Source: Candolleomyces eurysporus (Eukaryota > Basidiomycota > Agaricomycetes > Agaricales > Psathyrellaceae). Taken from it: 64,000 nt of DNA. Made by a program: the position numbers and the translations under genes. Every line of letters begins with the position of its first letter. Position 1 is the first letter of the stretch. Positions 24,961-36,300 of the stretch are shown one piece after another. The notes below the pieces were generated by a model that worked only from the letters and a program-made list of their open reading frames with translations, was not told the origin of the DNA and searched no databases. Location: the NCBI GenBank assembly GCA_027579435.1, contig JANBPK010000714.1:38638-102637 (forward strand), written 5' to 3'.

Positions 24961-25363
24961 TCGATATTGATACTATGCATTATGTGCTATAGGTGTTCCA
25001 TTTACTCCTGCTACGACTACAACTACGAACGCGACGTTATGACTTGTATTACTAGAGTTTTTCTTCGTTCTGCATACCCATACCCATGGACTTCGTTCAC
25101 ATACCCTACTGTATTATGTATTATAGATGTACCCCATTAAAAATCAAATCCTCTATTGTTGTATGTATCTTGGGAGACGACGATGACTTCTTCTGAGCCT
25201 ACACCAGCCGGCCCATCGGCAGCCCATCCTGAGAAACAGGCCTCCAGTTGACCAGATCAATTCCAAGTCTGGACTCGAACGTCAACCCAGGCCTCCTCAC
25301 GCTGGTCTTGAATGAAGATATCTGTCTATTGATCCTATCTCTACTACTACATCTTCACCCTAC

Positions 25364-25498
25364 TACGATTTTACGTGCTCTTGGTCGGCAGCGCCAGCAA
25401 TTGCCGACGACTGCCTACAAGCCCGAGGCCCACGACAAGGGAGCACGAGGAAGGAGGCGCGGAGTACCTCCCACCCACCTCGGGGAAGAGCTGGTGGT
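25364..25498 (+). repeat. Imperfect direct repeat, copy A
   Basis: Block running from ttttacgtgctcttggtcgg through gcccgaggcccacgacaagg to cccacccacctcggggaa. The same order of words recurs at 25703-25823 with a few substitutions and small indels. Origin unknown; it could be a fragment of a dispersed element. Confidence 0.75.
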
Positions 25499-25515
25499 CA
25501 TCNAGATTGAACGGT

Positions 25516-25600
25516 AGGAAGCTTGGCTATATCTACCCCCNGCAGGCGAGATAGACATGTCAGTTTGCGCATGCACCGTCTCCTCACACTCAGCTCTCAG
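25516..25600 (+). repeat. Second repeat family, copy 1
   Basis: A block with gaagcttggctatatctacc, gatagacatgtcagtttgcg and cgtctcctcaca. It recurs in diverged form at 25629-25690. It lies between the two copies of the larger repeat, so the whole 25.36-25.83 kb segment appears as nested or paired duplications. Confidence 0.6.
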
Positions 25601-25628
25601 GGAGTCGGGTGGTCANCNGGAAACGGCC

Positions 25629-25690
25629 GGAAGCTTGNCTATGTCTACCCCGAGGGATAGACACGTCAGTCTGCGCAGGCGCCGCCCCCC
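25629..25690 (+). repeat. Second repeat family, copy 2
   Basis: Shares the words gaagcttg, ctatgtctacccc and gatagacacgtcagtctgcg with the block at 25516-25600; contains N positions. Confidence 0.6.
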
Positions 25691-25702
25691 TCGCACCCGA
25701 CT

Positions 25703-25823
25703 CGTTTTACGTGCTCTTGGTCGGCATCGCCCACGATTGCGGACGACGACCTAAGCCCGAGGCCCACGACAAGGGAGCACGAGGAAGGAAGCGCTTTGCG
25801 CTTCCCACCCACCTCGGGGAACT
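25703..25823 (+). repeat. Imperfect direct repeat, copy B
   Basis: Second copy of the 25364-25498 block, with the words ttttacgtgctcttggtcgg, gcccgaggcccacgacaagg and cccacccacctcggggaa in the same order. The central part differs by several substitutions. Confidence 0.75.
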
Positions 25824-25826
25824 CTC

Positions 25827-25917
25827 TACTCTACGACGACTACGACTATGACTACGACGGCTACGACTAAGACTACGACTACGACTACGACTACGACTAC
25901 GACTACGACTACTACGA
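25827..25917 (+). repeat. GACTAC/TACGAC hexamer satellite
   Basis: A run of (GACTAC)n-type units, nearly perfect from about 25860 to 25912 and decayed on the left. Translated on the minus strand it gives the Arg/Ser repeat seen as a spurious open frame. Confidence 0.9.
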
Positions 25918-26813
25918 CTCCCCATACCGTATCCCGACAACGCTCACGACAAGCTAGTACTAGCAGCAAATAGCGTGCATAAGTCCCCCCGTCCTCCACC
26001 TCCAAACCCAGACATACTACGGGGACGACAGCGACATCTTCCCGGCAGGGGTCGAAGCGTCGGGAGCTGCTGCCAAAAGGCGAGGACGCCGTCAGTCAGT
26101 ATGAGCTCGAGCACGACGAGCGCAGCGAAGGTATACGCACNCTACANCGTCNACGCCGNCGCNGTCANGAGTAAGAGCGCTACTGGGATGGCGGTTAGCT
26201 CTCTCGNGGNGAACCAGGCGGCCGATGGTAGGCAGTGGGTAGGAGGCAGTAGAAGACAAGAGAGAACTGGGGATGGGGAAAACCACAGGGAAAATGAGCG
26301 GCTTTTATGGGCCAGAGAGAGGGGCTGACGGTGAGCCAAAAATAGCGTCAAAACCACGCCCGTTAGCCAGAGACAAAGGAAAGGGTCAGCCAACCTTTGT
26401 TATTTTTGTATCGTCGGTCAGCCTCGATCGGAGGGATTCACGGTTCTAAGACGTCGAGGNGCATATGNCGTTTAATGGTGTACGGCGAGGCTTTNNNACT
26501 GTGCTTTGAGTAACGCGAGCTTGTTGGTTTCTGGAGATTGATTTGCGGTTTCTTCAGCGTGCACTTCAGAGGCGATGACNGGAAGACGAGGATATTATCC
26601 TCCTTTCCGCCTGTTGGATCGAATTTCGATCGATCCTTTGGACNAGGCTTACTGAGNCNNCCNGCTGACGACGAGCTAACGCGTAATGCCAACGAACGTC
26701 GTATTGAGAAGGGTAGCGGGCANNATACAGAATGCTGGTCTGCCAAAGAAACAACGGTGTCCATAATCAACGACAGAATACAACGNAATAGCACACGGAN
26801 GNNNANNTCCAAT

Positions 26814-28097
26814 TTAGAAAATGGGTATAAAATCCTGTATCCTATCCTTCGCATCCTGCGCAATACACTCCGCAATCCACGTCAAATTCCTAACTTCCTG
26901 CTCCTTCAACTTGACATAACTGAAGAAGACGCCGTACTGGAACTGCTGCAAGAACGCTTGCTTGTTCAAGAACACCTCCATGCGGAAGAACCTNTCTTCG
27001 AGTTGGGAAGCAGCGGCTAGTTCGTCGTAGCCCCGACCACCCCCAGAGGCGGACTCGGCGAAGAAAGAGCGGTACTCGGATACGCTCTCGCAGGCCGCTC
27101 GGACTTGTTCCATGTCATCTGCCTTTGCAAGCTGGTTATTGCCGTCGGGCCACAACCTTCCAATCGTCGGGAACAGCTTGGCNCTCTGCTCTTTCGACAA
27201 TTCGGTGTTGAACGAGTTGATGGTGATGTTGACTGTACGACGGTCGGCTTCGAATGCGAGGATGCGATGCATGACGTCTGATGTNGGTTGGCCGAGGGAG
27301 GTGCAGAAGTGGTAGAAATCTTCGAGGTANGCTTTGTAGACAGTGTTACGAATAATTTCGATGTTGAGGTCGTCGAGATCGTTGGCGGAGAGGCATTCGC
27401 GGAAGTAGGGGGCTGGTGCGGTGTTTTAGTNTATATGGCTTGATATTGATTTAGCAGGGGACGTACCGAGAGGTGTTTCAACGAGCACGCTTTGGTAAAG
27501 CTCCTCCACTGTTGTTGCTACACAGAGAGCGGGCATGGATTCGAATACGCCCAGTGGATGACAGCGCTCNAGGAGTTCATGAGTGTCTCGTTCGTGGAGG
27601 GTTCCGGTAATGAGGAGGATGATGTTGTCGATCATGTAGGAATAACTGCAGGCCGTGATCAGGNTTCAACCCCTNNGAGACGCGATTAGAGCCACCCACG
27701 TTATGTANTCGAGGAATTTAGTGAGAGGTTGGACAGAGTTGCTGCGGAGGTAGTTGAACTGGTCAACGAGGAGCTGTGTTGCCTTGTCCTGNATCGTCGA
27801 CGTCGACAATGGGAGAGGCTCGTTAGCCAAAAAGTTTCCATANTCNCTAGCTGACAGTTGTGTTCTGAAGTCTATANTCCAGTNATTAGCATGTNCANGA
27901 CCTCCAAATTGTGCCGTTTACCTTCTAACGTCTCGCATTGGGCCAAGTTTGCATACTGGTTTTGGGTTAGAATNCCGGCCTTGTAGCCTCGAACGATGGC
28001 NTCCAAAAAGCCAGTGTCAATCTGGAGCGCGCATTCTGTCAGTCCAGCAATAATATGTCAGGAAATGGACCGTACATTGAAAAAGAGAGCCTCCATC
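26814..28097 (-). CDS. VMA6: V-type proton ATPase subunit d
   Basis: Exon 1 starts MEALFFN, joined through a short intron to '[20 protein letters not shown]' and '[13 protein letters not shown]', the classic subunit d N-terminus. Later exons read '[20 protein letters not shown]', '[19 protein letters not shown]', '[20 protein letters not shown]', '[20 protein letters not shown]', '[10 protein letters not shown]' and '[20 protein letters not shown]'. The last exon ends '[20 protein letters not shown]' + PIF, the conserved C-terminus. Subunit d forms the cup under the central rotor of V1 and couples it to the membrane c-ring in vacuolar and Golgi proton pumps. Several N bases interrupt codons but not the frame in most exons. 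It diverges from the queuosine-salvage gene over about 570 bases. Confidence 0.96.
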
Positions 28098-28664
28098 CTG
28101 GTCGTCACCGTCCAAGCCTGCGCAATTCAAGGANGTGGTCATACTTGTCCAAACGTTCCCACGCCCGATGAGCTCGGATCCTCGAGGGCCGGACAGCCTG
28201 TTTTCTGTGTCAATTGCGGTCAACCATGGATCTACCGAATCATACCTTGTTTCCCCATAATCCGCAGGCCAGGTAGGCTTGCAACTGCCTGGAGACTCGA
28301 GCCCCACAGCCCTGGCGATTGTCATACCAAATCGCGTCCTCGAGGCACCGATCCCCAGTGGACACGAAATTTTCGAGAGCAAGGGTCCGGCGNTGCGTTG
28401 CGTTGNGAACGCTCACCTCCGACTCGGTCACACGACGAGGTAGGTCCGAAAACNATTGCACGTGTCCTTCATTCTTTTAANGCTTGCAAAAACGTCTGAT
28501 CTTTTCAACTTTCTCTTTTGGACTCTGCCATGCTTCAATAGGCAGTCCTCCCGACTCCATTACCGACCCGAATAGGTGTGTTCGCNCAGTTGTTTGTATC
28601 GAAATCGTGTGCTGAGGCCAATCAGAACTCTAGACCTACATTAGAAACGTCTTTGTCACTTCAC
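28098..28664. other. Divergent intergenic region VMA6 / queuosine salvage gene
   Basis: Promoter region for both neighbours. The open frames on both strands have no recognisable motif. GC-rich with several N positions; nothing else can be supported. Confidence 0.45.
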
Positions 28665-30253
28665 ATGGAAATTCACGTTGCAATGGTGCCACCGGGATNC
28701 CTAGAAACATACAACGAGAAACTCTCCCTACAAGAGGAGTCAGAGCAAACGGATCAAAACCCTGTCGTGACGACTTCCGAGTTGGTTTACAAGGTATCGT
28801 CCTCTTCTCATGCCAGATCCATTTCGAAGTTAAACNATAAATGGCCAGGCTATCAACATNGTGCAGATAAACGAAGAGGGAGTGAAGCATGCAGCTAGAC
28901 ACGTCAGTAACAAACGAATATCCCAGAAACTTGTGGGTGCTGACTCCAGGTTGCCGCGAACCAGATTAGGCAAAGCCTCCTCGCTGAATCTTATACGCCA
29001 CGGACTTGGCGCACACATACCCTTCACATCTGTCCCTCTGACCCTTACGACGCGACAGACGTCCACAACAAGAAAGTCCTGAACTGGATCTTCTTGATAT
29101 CTGCCCTAAACTTTAGTTTTTGGTCTGAGAAAGAGGGAACGCCACAACGATACGGTGTCGAATGGAGATGTGGGTGGGACTCNGAAGAACGCGCTGTTCA
29201 TACCGGGTATTGGTCCCTAGTAGCTGCGCTGGATAGAGGTCAGTCCCNGGTACCCCACTCCTCTTCGATGCGCTGTTTCTGAGATCGCAAATTCACAGCT
29301 CTTGAGGGAAATATTCCCATCATAGACCCTGCATTTTATGCATCGGAGACCACATGCCCAGATACCCTGATAGAATATGTATTCCGTCAGGCGGCGCAGA
29401 GTACAGAAACTATACCTCTGTTGCCTGAGAGGATCAAAGTCATGCGTGAAGTCGGTTTTATTTTGACNACCGTAAGCGAGTTATCCATNCTGGNTTCAAT
29501 TCGATTTACTGAACCTTCTTTACCCTGTAGTCNTTCGGAGGGTCCTTCCAAAACTTCCTTACCGAGTTCCAAAGGCGCCACCATGGGGACGGTACTGCCC
29601 TCGATCTCGCGAAGATGGCCATTGAAACCTTCCCATCATTCAGAGACGAATTCGAGTACGAAGGGAAGAAGGGTACGTTCAAACTACCCAAATCCGGCTC
29701 TCACCATTTTAATTCTGACCCCTTCCTGCCTTCCTNCCTTCCTTGACCCCTTTTNTTATTTTGCTCTAAAACAGTCTGCATATGGAAACGTGCCCAAATC
29801 CTCGTAGCAGAGACCTGGGCGGCCTTCTACCCCGCCTCTCCAACGGACGTCCACCCAATCTTCCCAGGCAAACGAGGCCCCATGATCAGCAAACTTACCA
29901 TGTTCGCGGATTACAGAGTCCCTCAAATCCTGCACCACCTCCGCATCCTCTCATACCCACCCTCTCTCATTACGAAACTCGAATCAGGGGTCTACTTGCC
30001 TTCTGGCTCTAAAGAGGAGTTGAGCCTGAGAGCTGCGAGTATCGCCGCCGTCGAGAGGGTTCGCAAAGAGATTCTGGGGATCATGCAAGCCGAATCGAAC
30101 ACGACAGTCGCGGACGATGCGGTTAGCAGTGTTTTGATAGATTTTTTTCTGTGGGATTTGGCCAAGAAGGTTGAGATCGGGGTTCAGAGGATCGAAGGGA
30201 TTNAGACGGCTGATATGGCGCCTATACATCGGACGAGGAGTATTTGGTATTGA
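28665..30253 (+). CDS. QNG1: Queuosine salvage protein (DUF2419, queuosine 5'-phosphate N-glycosylase)
   Basis: Exon 1 (28665-28794) ends 'NPVVTTSELVYK'; a 36-base exon (28867-28902) encodes INEEGVKHAARH; exon 3 starts at 28950 and reads 'TDVHNKKVLNWIFLISALNF' then SFWSEKEG. Later: 'HTGYWSLVAALDRA', 'EGNIPIIDPAFYASE', 'LPERIKVMREVGFIL', 'SFGGSFQNFLTEFQ', 'KRAQILVAETWAAFYP', 'MISKLTMFADYRVPQILHHL', 'SSVLIDFFLWDLAKK', ending 'HRTRSIWY'. This order matches the DUF2419/QNG1 family. The enzyme frees queuine from recycled queuosine monophosphate so that it can be reused for tRNA wobble modification. Eukaryotes cannot make queuine and must obtain it from bacteria, so the gene points to salvage from the environment. 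The ATG at 28665 is the best start in frame; a second in-frame ATG lies seven codons on. Confidence 0.92.
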
Positions 30254-30749
30254 TAGGATGCAGCCTATGCGGTAATGGGGTGTATATTCCGAGGAATATT
30301 TTACGATAGCTGCAAGAAAAATAATCAATACATTTCCTCGTCGATTTTTTTTTTTAATCCAGACTGTTGTTAGCTTGCATACATTTGCCTCATGGTTCCT
30401 AAATTTATGCTNGATCTCGTTGAGACTACTTGTCTAGTCTTAGCTCGAACGACATTTAGCACATGAGGCAGAAACAGCGAATTCTTCCTATCATATTTCC
30501 CCGTCTCTCGAATTCGATTGGTTGATTGCTAGTAAGCTCTAATGAAGTTTAACTGCTATCCTATCACTTCCTGCAGACCGTCGAAGTCTACGTGTCTTGG
30601 GAATTCACCGAATTTCATCCAGAACCCATCTGCCCCGGAAAGAATGGGGCAATTAATATTCCTTTTAGGTGTGCCGATCGATTACTGGATGCCCAAGGTC
30701 ACATAGGTGGATGGCAAGGCTAGGTAGCTGAAATATTATAGATTACAGG
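30254..30749. other. Convergent intergenic region
   Basis: Three-prime flanks of the queuosine-salvage gene and the WD40 gene, AT-rich (a T10 run near 30345). No gene seen. Confidence 0.5.
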
Positions 30750-33138
30750 TCAGGTTAACCAGGGCGGATAAAAGTCTGCTTCGATTTGCCAATCGCTCAA
30801 CTCTTCTCCGTCTTCTTCGTCCTCGTCCTCATCTTCAGAGCTACTATCATCATCTTCGGAATTGGGATTCCATCGCCGGCATCGAAAAACATCGGCTTGG
30901 CCTTCCATCCGCAGTAGACTACATTTCGTTGGGAGTCAGCGATAAGAAATGAATAAAAGCGAAAGCGAGCAAGCACCCGGCCCTATTTTCATCCACANCC
31001 AGAACAAGAGAAGGCTCGGCAGAAGAAGAAGAAGAAAGATAAGACGTACTGATCAAACGTGCTGATAGTCCCCTCCTCATCCGAGTCACTTTCGCTCAAC
31101 TCCCCAGTCAACGATAGGAAATAATTCAATTGGTCTTCATCGGGTCGGTCTGATAAGTTGCGAACTTCGGTAGGAGATTCAGCGAGATCGTGGGTGCATG
31201 GTGAACCCGGTGTCGGACTGTGTAAGATAACATCTTTCTCAATACCTGCCGTAACAATATGTAGAAGCTGGGGGTGGAAAAGGACTGTGTTNACGATAGA
31301 CCTGTGCCCNTTCAGTCGATAAAATGGAGTGGAGAGCTCCACAGGGACGTATTTAGTGTCACTGAAATCCTGTGAGAAGGCTGGAGTGCGAAAGGGCACG
31401 GTCTTATGAGCCTGTNCACAATGAGGTCGAACCGACGCACCGATGGTCCCATCGTTTGTATTNCTACCCGTCCAGTCCACAGGCAATATTTCCGTCCTTT
31501 GCTCCTGCAGCTGGGAAACGGGGGGTACGCGCCATACATAACCACGGAAATCGTCCGAACCAGCCCCGTAGAAGCTATCAGAATTCATGAATCCTAGGTT
31601 CCCAAAGTGACCGTGCTGCATGTTGCAATTGAATGTACGTCAACATGATAAAGCACGTTTTACCAAAACCCCGTATCATCGCACCTTCATCGTACACGAG
31701 TTCGTGTAAGTCCGTTGGCCAGTGGGAATGGGGCTGCCGTCTGGAAGGAATTTGCCACTACATACAGCGACCGGGTTTGGATCCGATATGGAGTAGATTG
31801 TGGGTAGATAATGCTACTCGATAATCACGACATTCAGGGATGAGGGTAAGGGTTTCACTCGCGGTGAACAAGATACTCACCAGGAAAGTAACCGANAGCT
31901 TCTCGCCTATCAAAGGCTCAATATAGCAAAATTAAATCTCTCNACTGAAAAAGACCTACCCTCCCTATCAAAGGAAACGGTACTGACTTCAGGATTGCTN
32001 AGGTGTTTTGAAGAAGGCCTAGTTAGCTTGGTATTAAACTAATTATAACGATCGATTAGCTGTGCGTTAAAAAGGTAGTAATGGTGCTAGGCTTGGTCTT
32101 ACCGTCAAAACGGCTCCTTGTGATTTTCTGGAGGAAGATTCAGAAGCGAACGCCATGCGCTCATCCCTGAGACACACGTTTCCGTGGCTGTCGCTTGTAA
32201 CGAAGAGATGGCTCATTCGCGGATGATATTGAACTCCTGTCATCTCTGACCTGAAATCTAACGAATCCACCTCTTGCGAACTAGAAACTCGACTGTCAAA
32301 ACGACAGATACTTCCGTCATCACTAAAGGTGCAGGGAATCNGTGACTAATTTGGAGAAAGAGAAACTAAGGCAACTACTTACCAAGCACTGAGGAGGATC
32401 TCTTCATTGTAAGGGTGGCCNGAAAGNGCACGGACACTGTCCTGCCGTACATCAGAGAACAGAAGTAGGCCTAGATCGCGATAGACCTACCTTGTAAGAC
32501 GNATACANTTTACATGGAGACCCAGCTACAGACTGCAACGAGGAGTCAAGGGTAGAAATGTCATATTGAAACACCTTTTGACACACTCCTCCCCTGTCAG
32601 ATTCGTTAGCAATTTACTCAGGCATGAGTTCTCAATCACCGCACGAGTAAAGATATCGATTCTTTGCGGAGAATTCGAGGGTAAAGATGTTGCTCTTGAG
32701 AACGCAAGTTGTCAGGTTATTGTAAGGGTTGCTCGTCGACGCCCTACTTACAGTCGGGCCAACGAATTCCCAAGAAGGACGATGGATGTCTTCTTGGTGA
32801 AAATCCCAAATCTTTATGCGTAGATCTAGGGTTCAAGCAAGTGTAAGCTGAGAACGGTTTCTGCAACGGATACGTCGGTGGGAGCCTCACCATCACCTCC
32901 ACTAGCCAGGAATCGACCGTCACCGGAAGAGAAGGTCAAAGCATTCACGCATGAGCTATGCGAGCCAAGTCTCCTGGGCNGCAAGGTATAACATTCAATT
33001 ATGGCTGCCTTAAATGACTCGGATATGCCTGACACTTTACCTTGAGTATCGAAATCCACTCCTCAGGACCAACTCAGTGGGGTTTGCAAGCGCGTTTTGG
33101 AGGCGGAACGGGGAGGCTTTGGAGAGTCTCGAGTCCAT
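30750..33138 (-). CDS. WD40-repeat protein, DCAF5-like CUL4 substrate receptor
   Basis: Minus strand, many exons. The start chosen at 33138 gives MDSRLSKASPFRLQNALANP and splices to 'RLGSHSSCVNALTFSSGDGR', the first WD repeat. Others: 'SLDFRSEMTGVQYHPRMSHL' and 'FVTSDSHGNVCLRDERMAFA', 'FYGAGSDDFRGYVWRVPPVS', 'GHRSIXNTVLFHPQLLHIVT' and 'AGIEKDVILHSPTP'. The 'SDDFRGYVW' and 'GHRSxxNxVxFHP' blocks are typical of the DCAF5/6/8 group, which present substrates to CUL4-DDB1 ubiquitin ligase. The C-terminus is strongly acidic (EDDDSSSEDEDEDEEDGEEL) and ends DWQIEADFYPPWLT. Substrate unknown. An alternative first ATG at 33059 would lose the N-terminal extension; the spliced version keeps a conserved-looking 'NPTELVLRSGFRYSR'. 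Confidence 0.85.
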
Positions 33139-33252
33139 CCCATGAATCTGTCATGAGGGTAAGAGGCATCGCCCAAGTATCTCGCAAGACAACAGNNGAA
33201 GTGGACCTNCCCAAGTGNCGTTGCTATATGTATATATNTAAGTTATGTTNTC

Positions 33253-33343
33253 GTCTCTATAGCTCAGTGGTAGAGCGTGCGATTGCAATNTCCTTNATTG
33301 CCAATCCATCGCGAGGTCCCGTGTTCGAACCACGGTGGGGACT
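33253..33343 (+). tRNA. tRNA-Cys (anticodon GCA) with intron
   Basis: Acceptor stem 33253-33259 GTCTCTA pairs with 33336-33342 TGGGGAC (G-T pairs allowed), discriminator T at 33343. D-arm GCTC/GAGC with loop AGTGGTA (A-box). Anticodon stem TGCGA (33279-33283) pairs with TCGCG (33309-33313); loop gives anticodon GCA at 33285-33287. Between position 37 (A 33288) and 38 (A 33308) lies a 19-base intron with two N positions. T-arm CCGTG-TTCGAAC-CACGG (B-box) is perfect. A T-rich run with N at about 33345-33351 follows as RNA polymerase III terminator. The mature length is 72 bases plus CCA. Confidence 0.9.
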
Positions 33344-36300
33344 CATTTTTTNGTTTTCGGTCTGTGTCTCTCAGTGATCGGANGTACGCCACTGTCACAA
33401 GCCAAATTGAACTTCTCTTCCATTTTTTCTAGAAGCTCCAGNTCATGAGAAAACTACGCAGAAATAAACATTTTAAAACCATCATTTCCCGTAAACGTTT
33501 AGATTCAGTCGAGCTCAGGGCTCTTCGCGGTGATACGGTGATATGGAACCAGGAAATCCGAAGCACATCCCCGAAGATCCTCCAGCCTAAGTCGCTGGGT
33601 TGCAATCGACGGACTCCTGAAGAAGAGGCTATAAATAGGTGAGTTTCGCCACCGGGGTGCTTATCACGCTTGGGAGGCACTTGTAATCTCTTGTAATGCG
33701 GGCTAGTCACTAGCCATGGCAAAACATTGTCGTANGANGAATTGCAGTGAAGACCATACCTTAAGNTGACCATTCCCAGGAGCGGGTGGTTCTTGCGGTG
33801 NCTCCTGCGGGGTCAGACCACCTCACTCTCGGGGCCAAGAGCAGCTTGAAGCGATCCAACGGACTTGAACGGTTTCCGAGTCGCTGTTCTTTGAGAAAAT
33901 GAAGTACCTTCTCCGTGGGTAGCGTGGGCTAGTTACAGTGCAAGTCGCCGCCACCGTGGAATTCTCCGCCACCCAAATGTCTGATTTCAGGGCATGTACT
34001 AGCTTTCGAAGGAATGGGAAATGAACTTCTGCTGAGGGACTTGGCCGCCGTTGTCTCATTCAAGGATACTCCGGTGGAACTCGTGGAAGGAGTATGTAAC
34101 ATTTCGTAGTACGTACANTGTGTTTCTGGGGTGCTTCGAACGTGCCCATAAGTAGCGCCGGNTGCTTCGTTTCGAATTCNTACCGGGGGATGCGGACTTT
34201 GTCTAGAAACGGAATACTTAGCGTCTGACTGTGTGTGTGTGCCGTGTCGGTTTTATCGAGGTGCTAGGGCCAAGATTTCAGGGCGAGAAAGGTGTGGACT
34301 GGGACTAGGATCTGATGAGGACATTCCAGACGTCGAAGCNTTATCATACGGCAAGATACTGGCTGACTCACGGGTAGCTATTGGAACCAAGTACGGGACA
34401 CGAGTTCACAACGGTGGTGTTTGAAGGGCAGCAGCGCAGTACCTGTGCCCCCAGGCCCCATCCCCTCAGCTCCTCTCCTGCTCGAGCTCTNGAAAACTTT
34501 TGGCTCGGGATGCTGNAAGATTACCAGCAGCTTAAAGAATTGTCCATAAATGGAAGGTTGCGCGACCGACTACAGGAATTGCACCCGTTNAACCCCTCTC
34601 CGGTTCCTCGATCCTTTCGTTCCGGGACCTCGAGTCTGGCCTTTGGCTTGCATCATTGATAGCGATATTTATCTGATCCCTGCCAAGTAGATCGTGCTCT
34701 CGCCTGGTGGCTAACAAGAGTTAACAAGTAGCGGTTTGTCGGNGTTTTACAGTGACACTTTCCAACAAGTTTCTCGATCNATCGGCCGAAGGNTAAACAC
34801 GGTCGTCGAAATAAATGGGGGTCACTCATTCCCCTTGGACAATTCAGCAATTGTCTTCAGGATCGCTATCGAACGTGTATAAGCACGTAACGTCGTTATA
34901 TTTACATACACATCATACACATGTATGTGCGCCGGTAACCATAGATTTCCGAGCTTTTGCTCCCGTCCCGTCGCGTCACGACGACGGAACACCCTCGGAG
35001 TCGGAGCAGTGCCTGTAACACCTGCACAGTCCTCCGGGATGTGGCGTGATGCGAGCCCTTGCGAGCCCCAAGTACGTTTGTACGGACGAGCGGCAGCAAA
35101 CGAAAACACCCGAACGCAGACTACGAAGACCGCCCAGAGTCTGAGTCGTCCGATATACTCGTTATCGATTCGATAGCGCACCGATCTCGGTAAGATGAAA
35201 CAGTTATACTAGGCTCGGGCAGCGAGCTTGTACACTTTTTGTGAGCAGTTTCCCCGTGGAATAATTTCGCTAGAGTTGGACCCTGTTCAACCCTGGGGTT
35301 TGGGGAATGGGGCATAGTTCAACCTTGAATTGTGGCGAACACGGGAATACTCGGCCATCGTGGTAGTTCTCTCCGTAGAAGTGTCATTGGACGCGTTCGA
35401 GGAAGGAAGACCAAGGAACGAGAGTATGCCGCTGCAGCCAGGACAGCCAGAGAAGTTCGAAGAAGCTCCCTGTCCATTGTTCTCGAACCAGAAAACTTCG
35501 ACGAGGAGTCGGCGATGTACGTACACCAGTTAAACTTACCCTGCGAGAGTTCCTATGTCTCCTGATTCCTCTCGGCTTTGGGCGATTTTCACAAGATCTT
35601 GGCTCCCGAAAGTAGTGCAATGGATGGACCCGGGTATTCTTCGGCAATAAGATCTCCTCATTGAATCCCGCAAGTGATAATTTTGACTCGTGATGTCTGA
35701 TGTCCACAGCATCGAGGTGTTTAGAGCTTTCGATGGTGCGAACGAGAAACGTTTCCAGGTGAGTTGGGCGACACACACGTGTCCACAAGCCTGTGGAATC
35801 TTCGGTGGATTGTGTAAATCTGGGGGATGAACCACTGGCGTGGCGCTCGTGGAAACCGAACCCTTGTGTCAAGTCTATTCTCTCGTAAAGACACATGCCG
35901 TTGCTGGGTCGAGGGACATAGAATGCAAGTTGGCTGTCACGTTGTCTTTGGCAGTCGAGAAAAAAAAAANCCCAGAGTCTCGAGAATTACAGCCGCCGGT
36001 TAGTTTGAATTGAGGTGGGCGAGGTTGGCTTTGCTTCCCACACAGGGCCACGATGCAAAGCGTTAAATCTCGTGGAATGGCGTCAGTGTGATTGAATATC
36101 ACATTGTGACGGAGAATAGAGACATTACTCTTCGAGGAATGTCGAAGACCAAATTAAGCCAGGGAGATTCGAAGCACTAGGCCTTCGAGGTAAGTCCGTG
36201 TGGTGATTGATGCGACGGACTGCCACGACGTGACGAAAAGCTGGGGCCCCGAGCGCACCCCGGACGGAGAGAAGGAAGGCTTCCGTTTGGGGTAGTGCCA

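Larger units (their letters stand above)
24961..26813. other. Gene-free repeat-rich stretch
   Basis: Between GH71 (plus) and VMA6 (minus), both ending here. It contains imperfect direct repeats (25.36-25.83 kb), a GACTAC hexamer satellite and many N bases at 26.1-26.8 kb. The open frames seen here are Arg/Pro- or Ser/Arg-repeat products of the low-complexity DNA. No transposase, reverse transcriptase or integrase motif was seen. Confidence 0.6.

Noticed and set aside
25700..25940. Arg/Ser-repeat protein on the minus strand (SR-protein-like)
   Set aside because: It is the translation of the GACTAC satellite; no flanking conserved domain such as an RRM.
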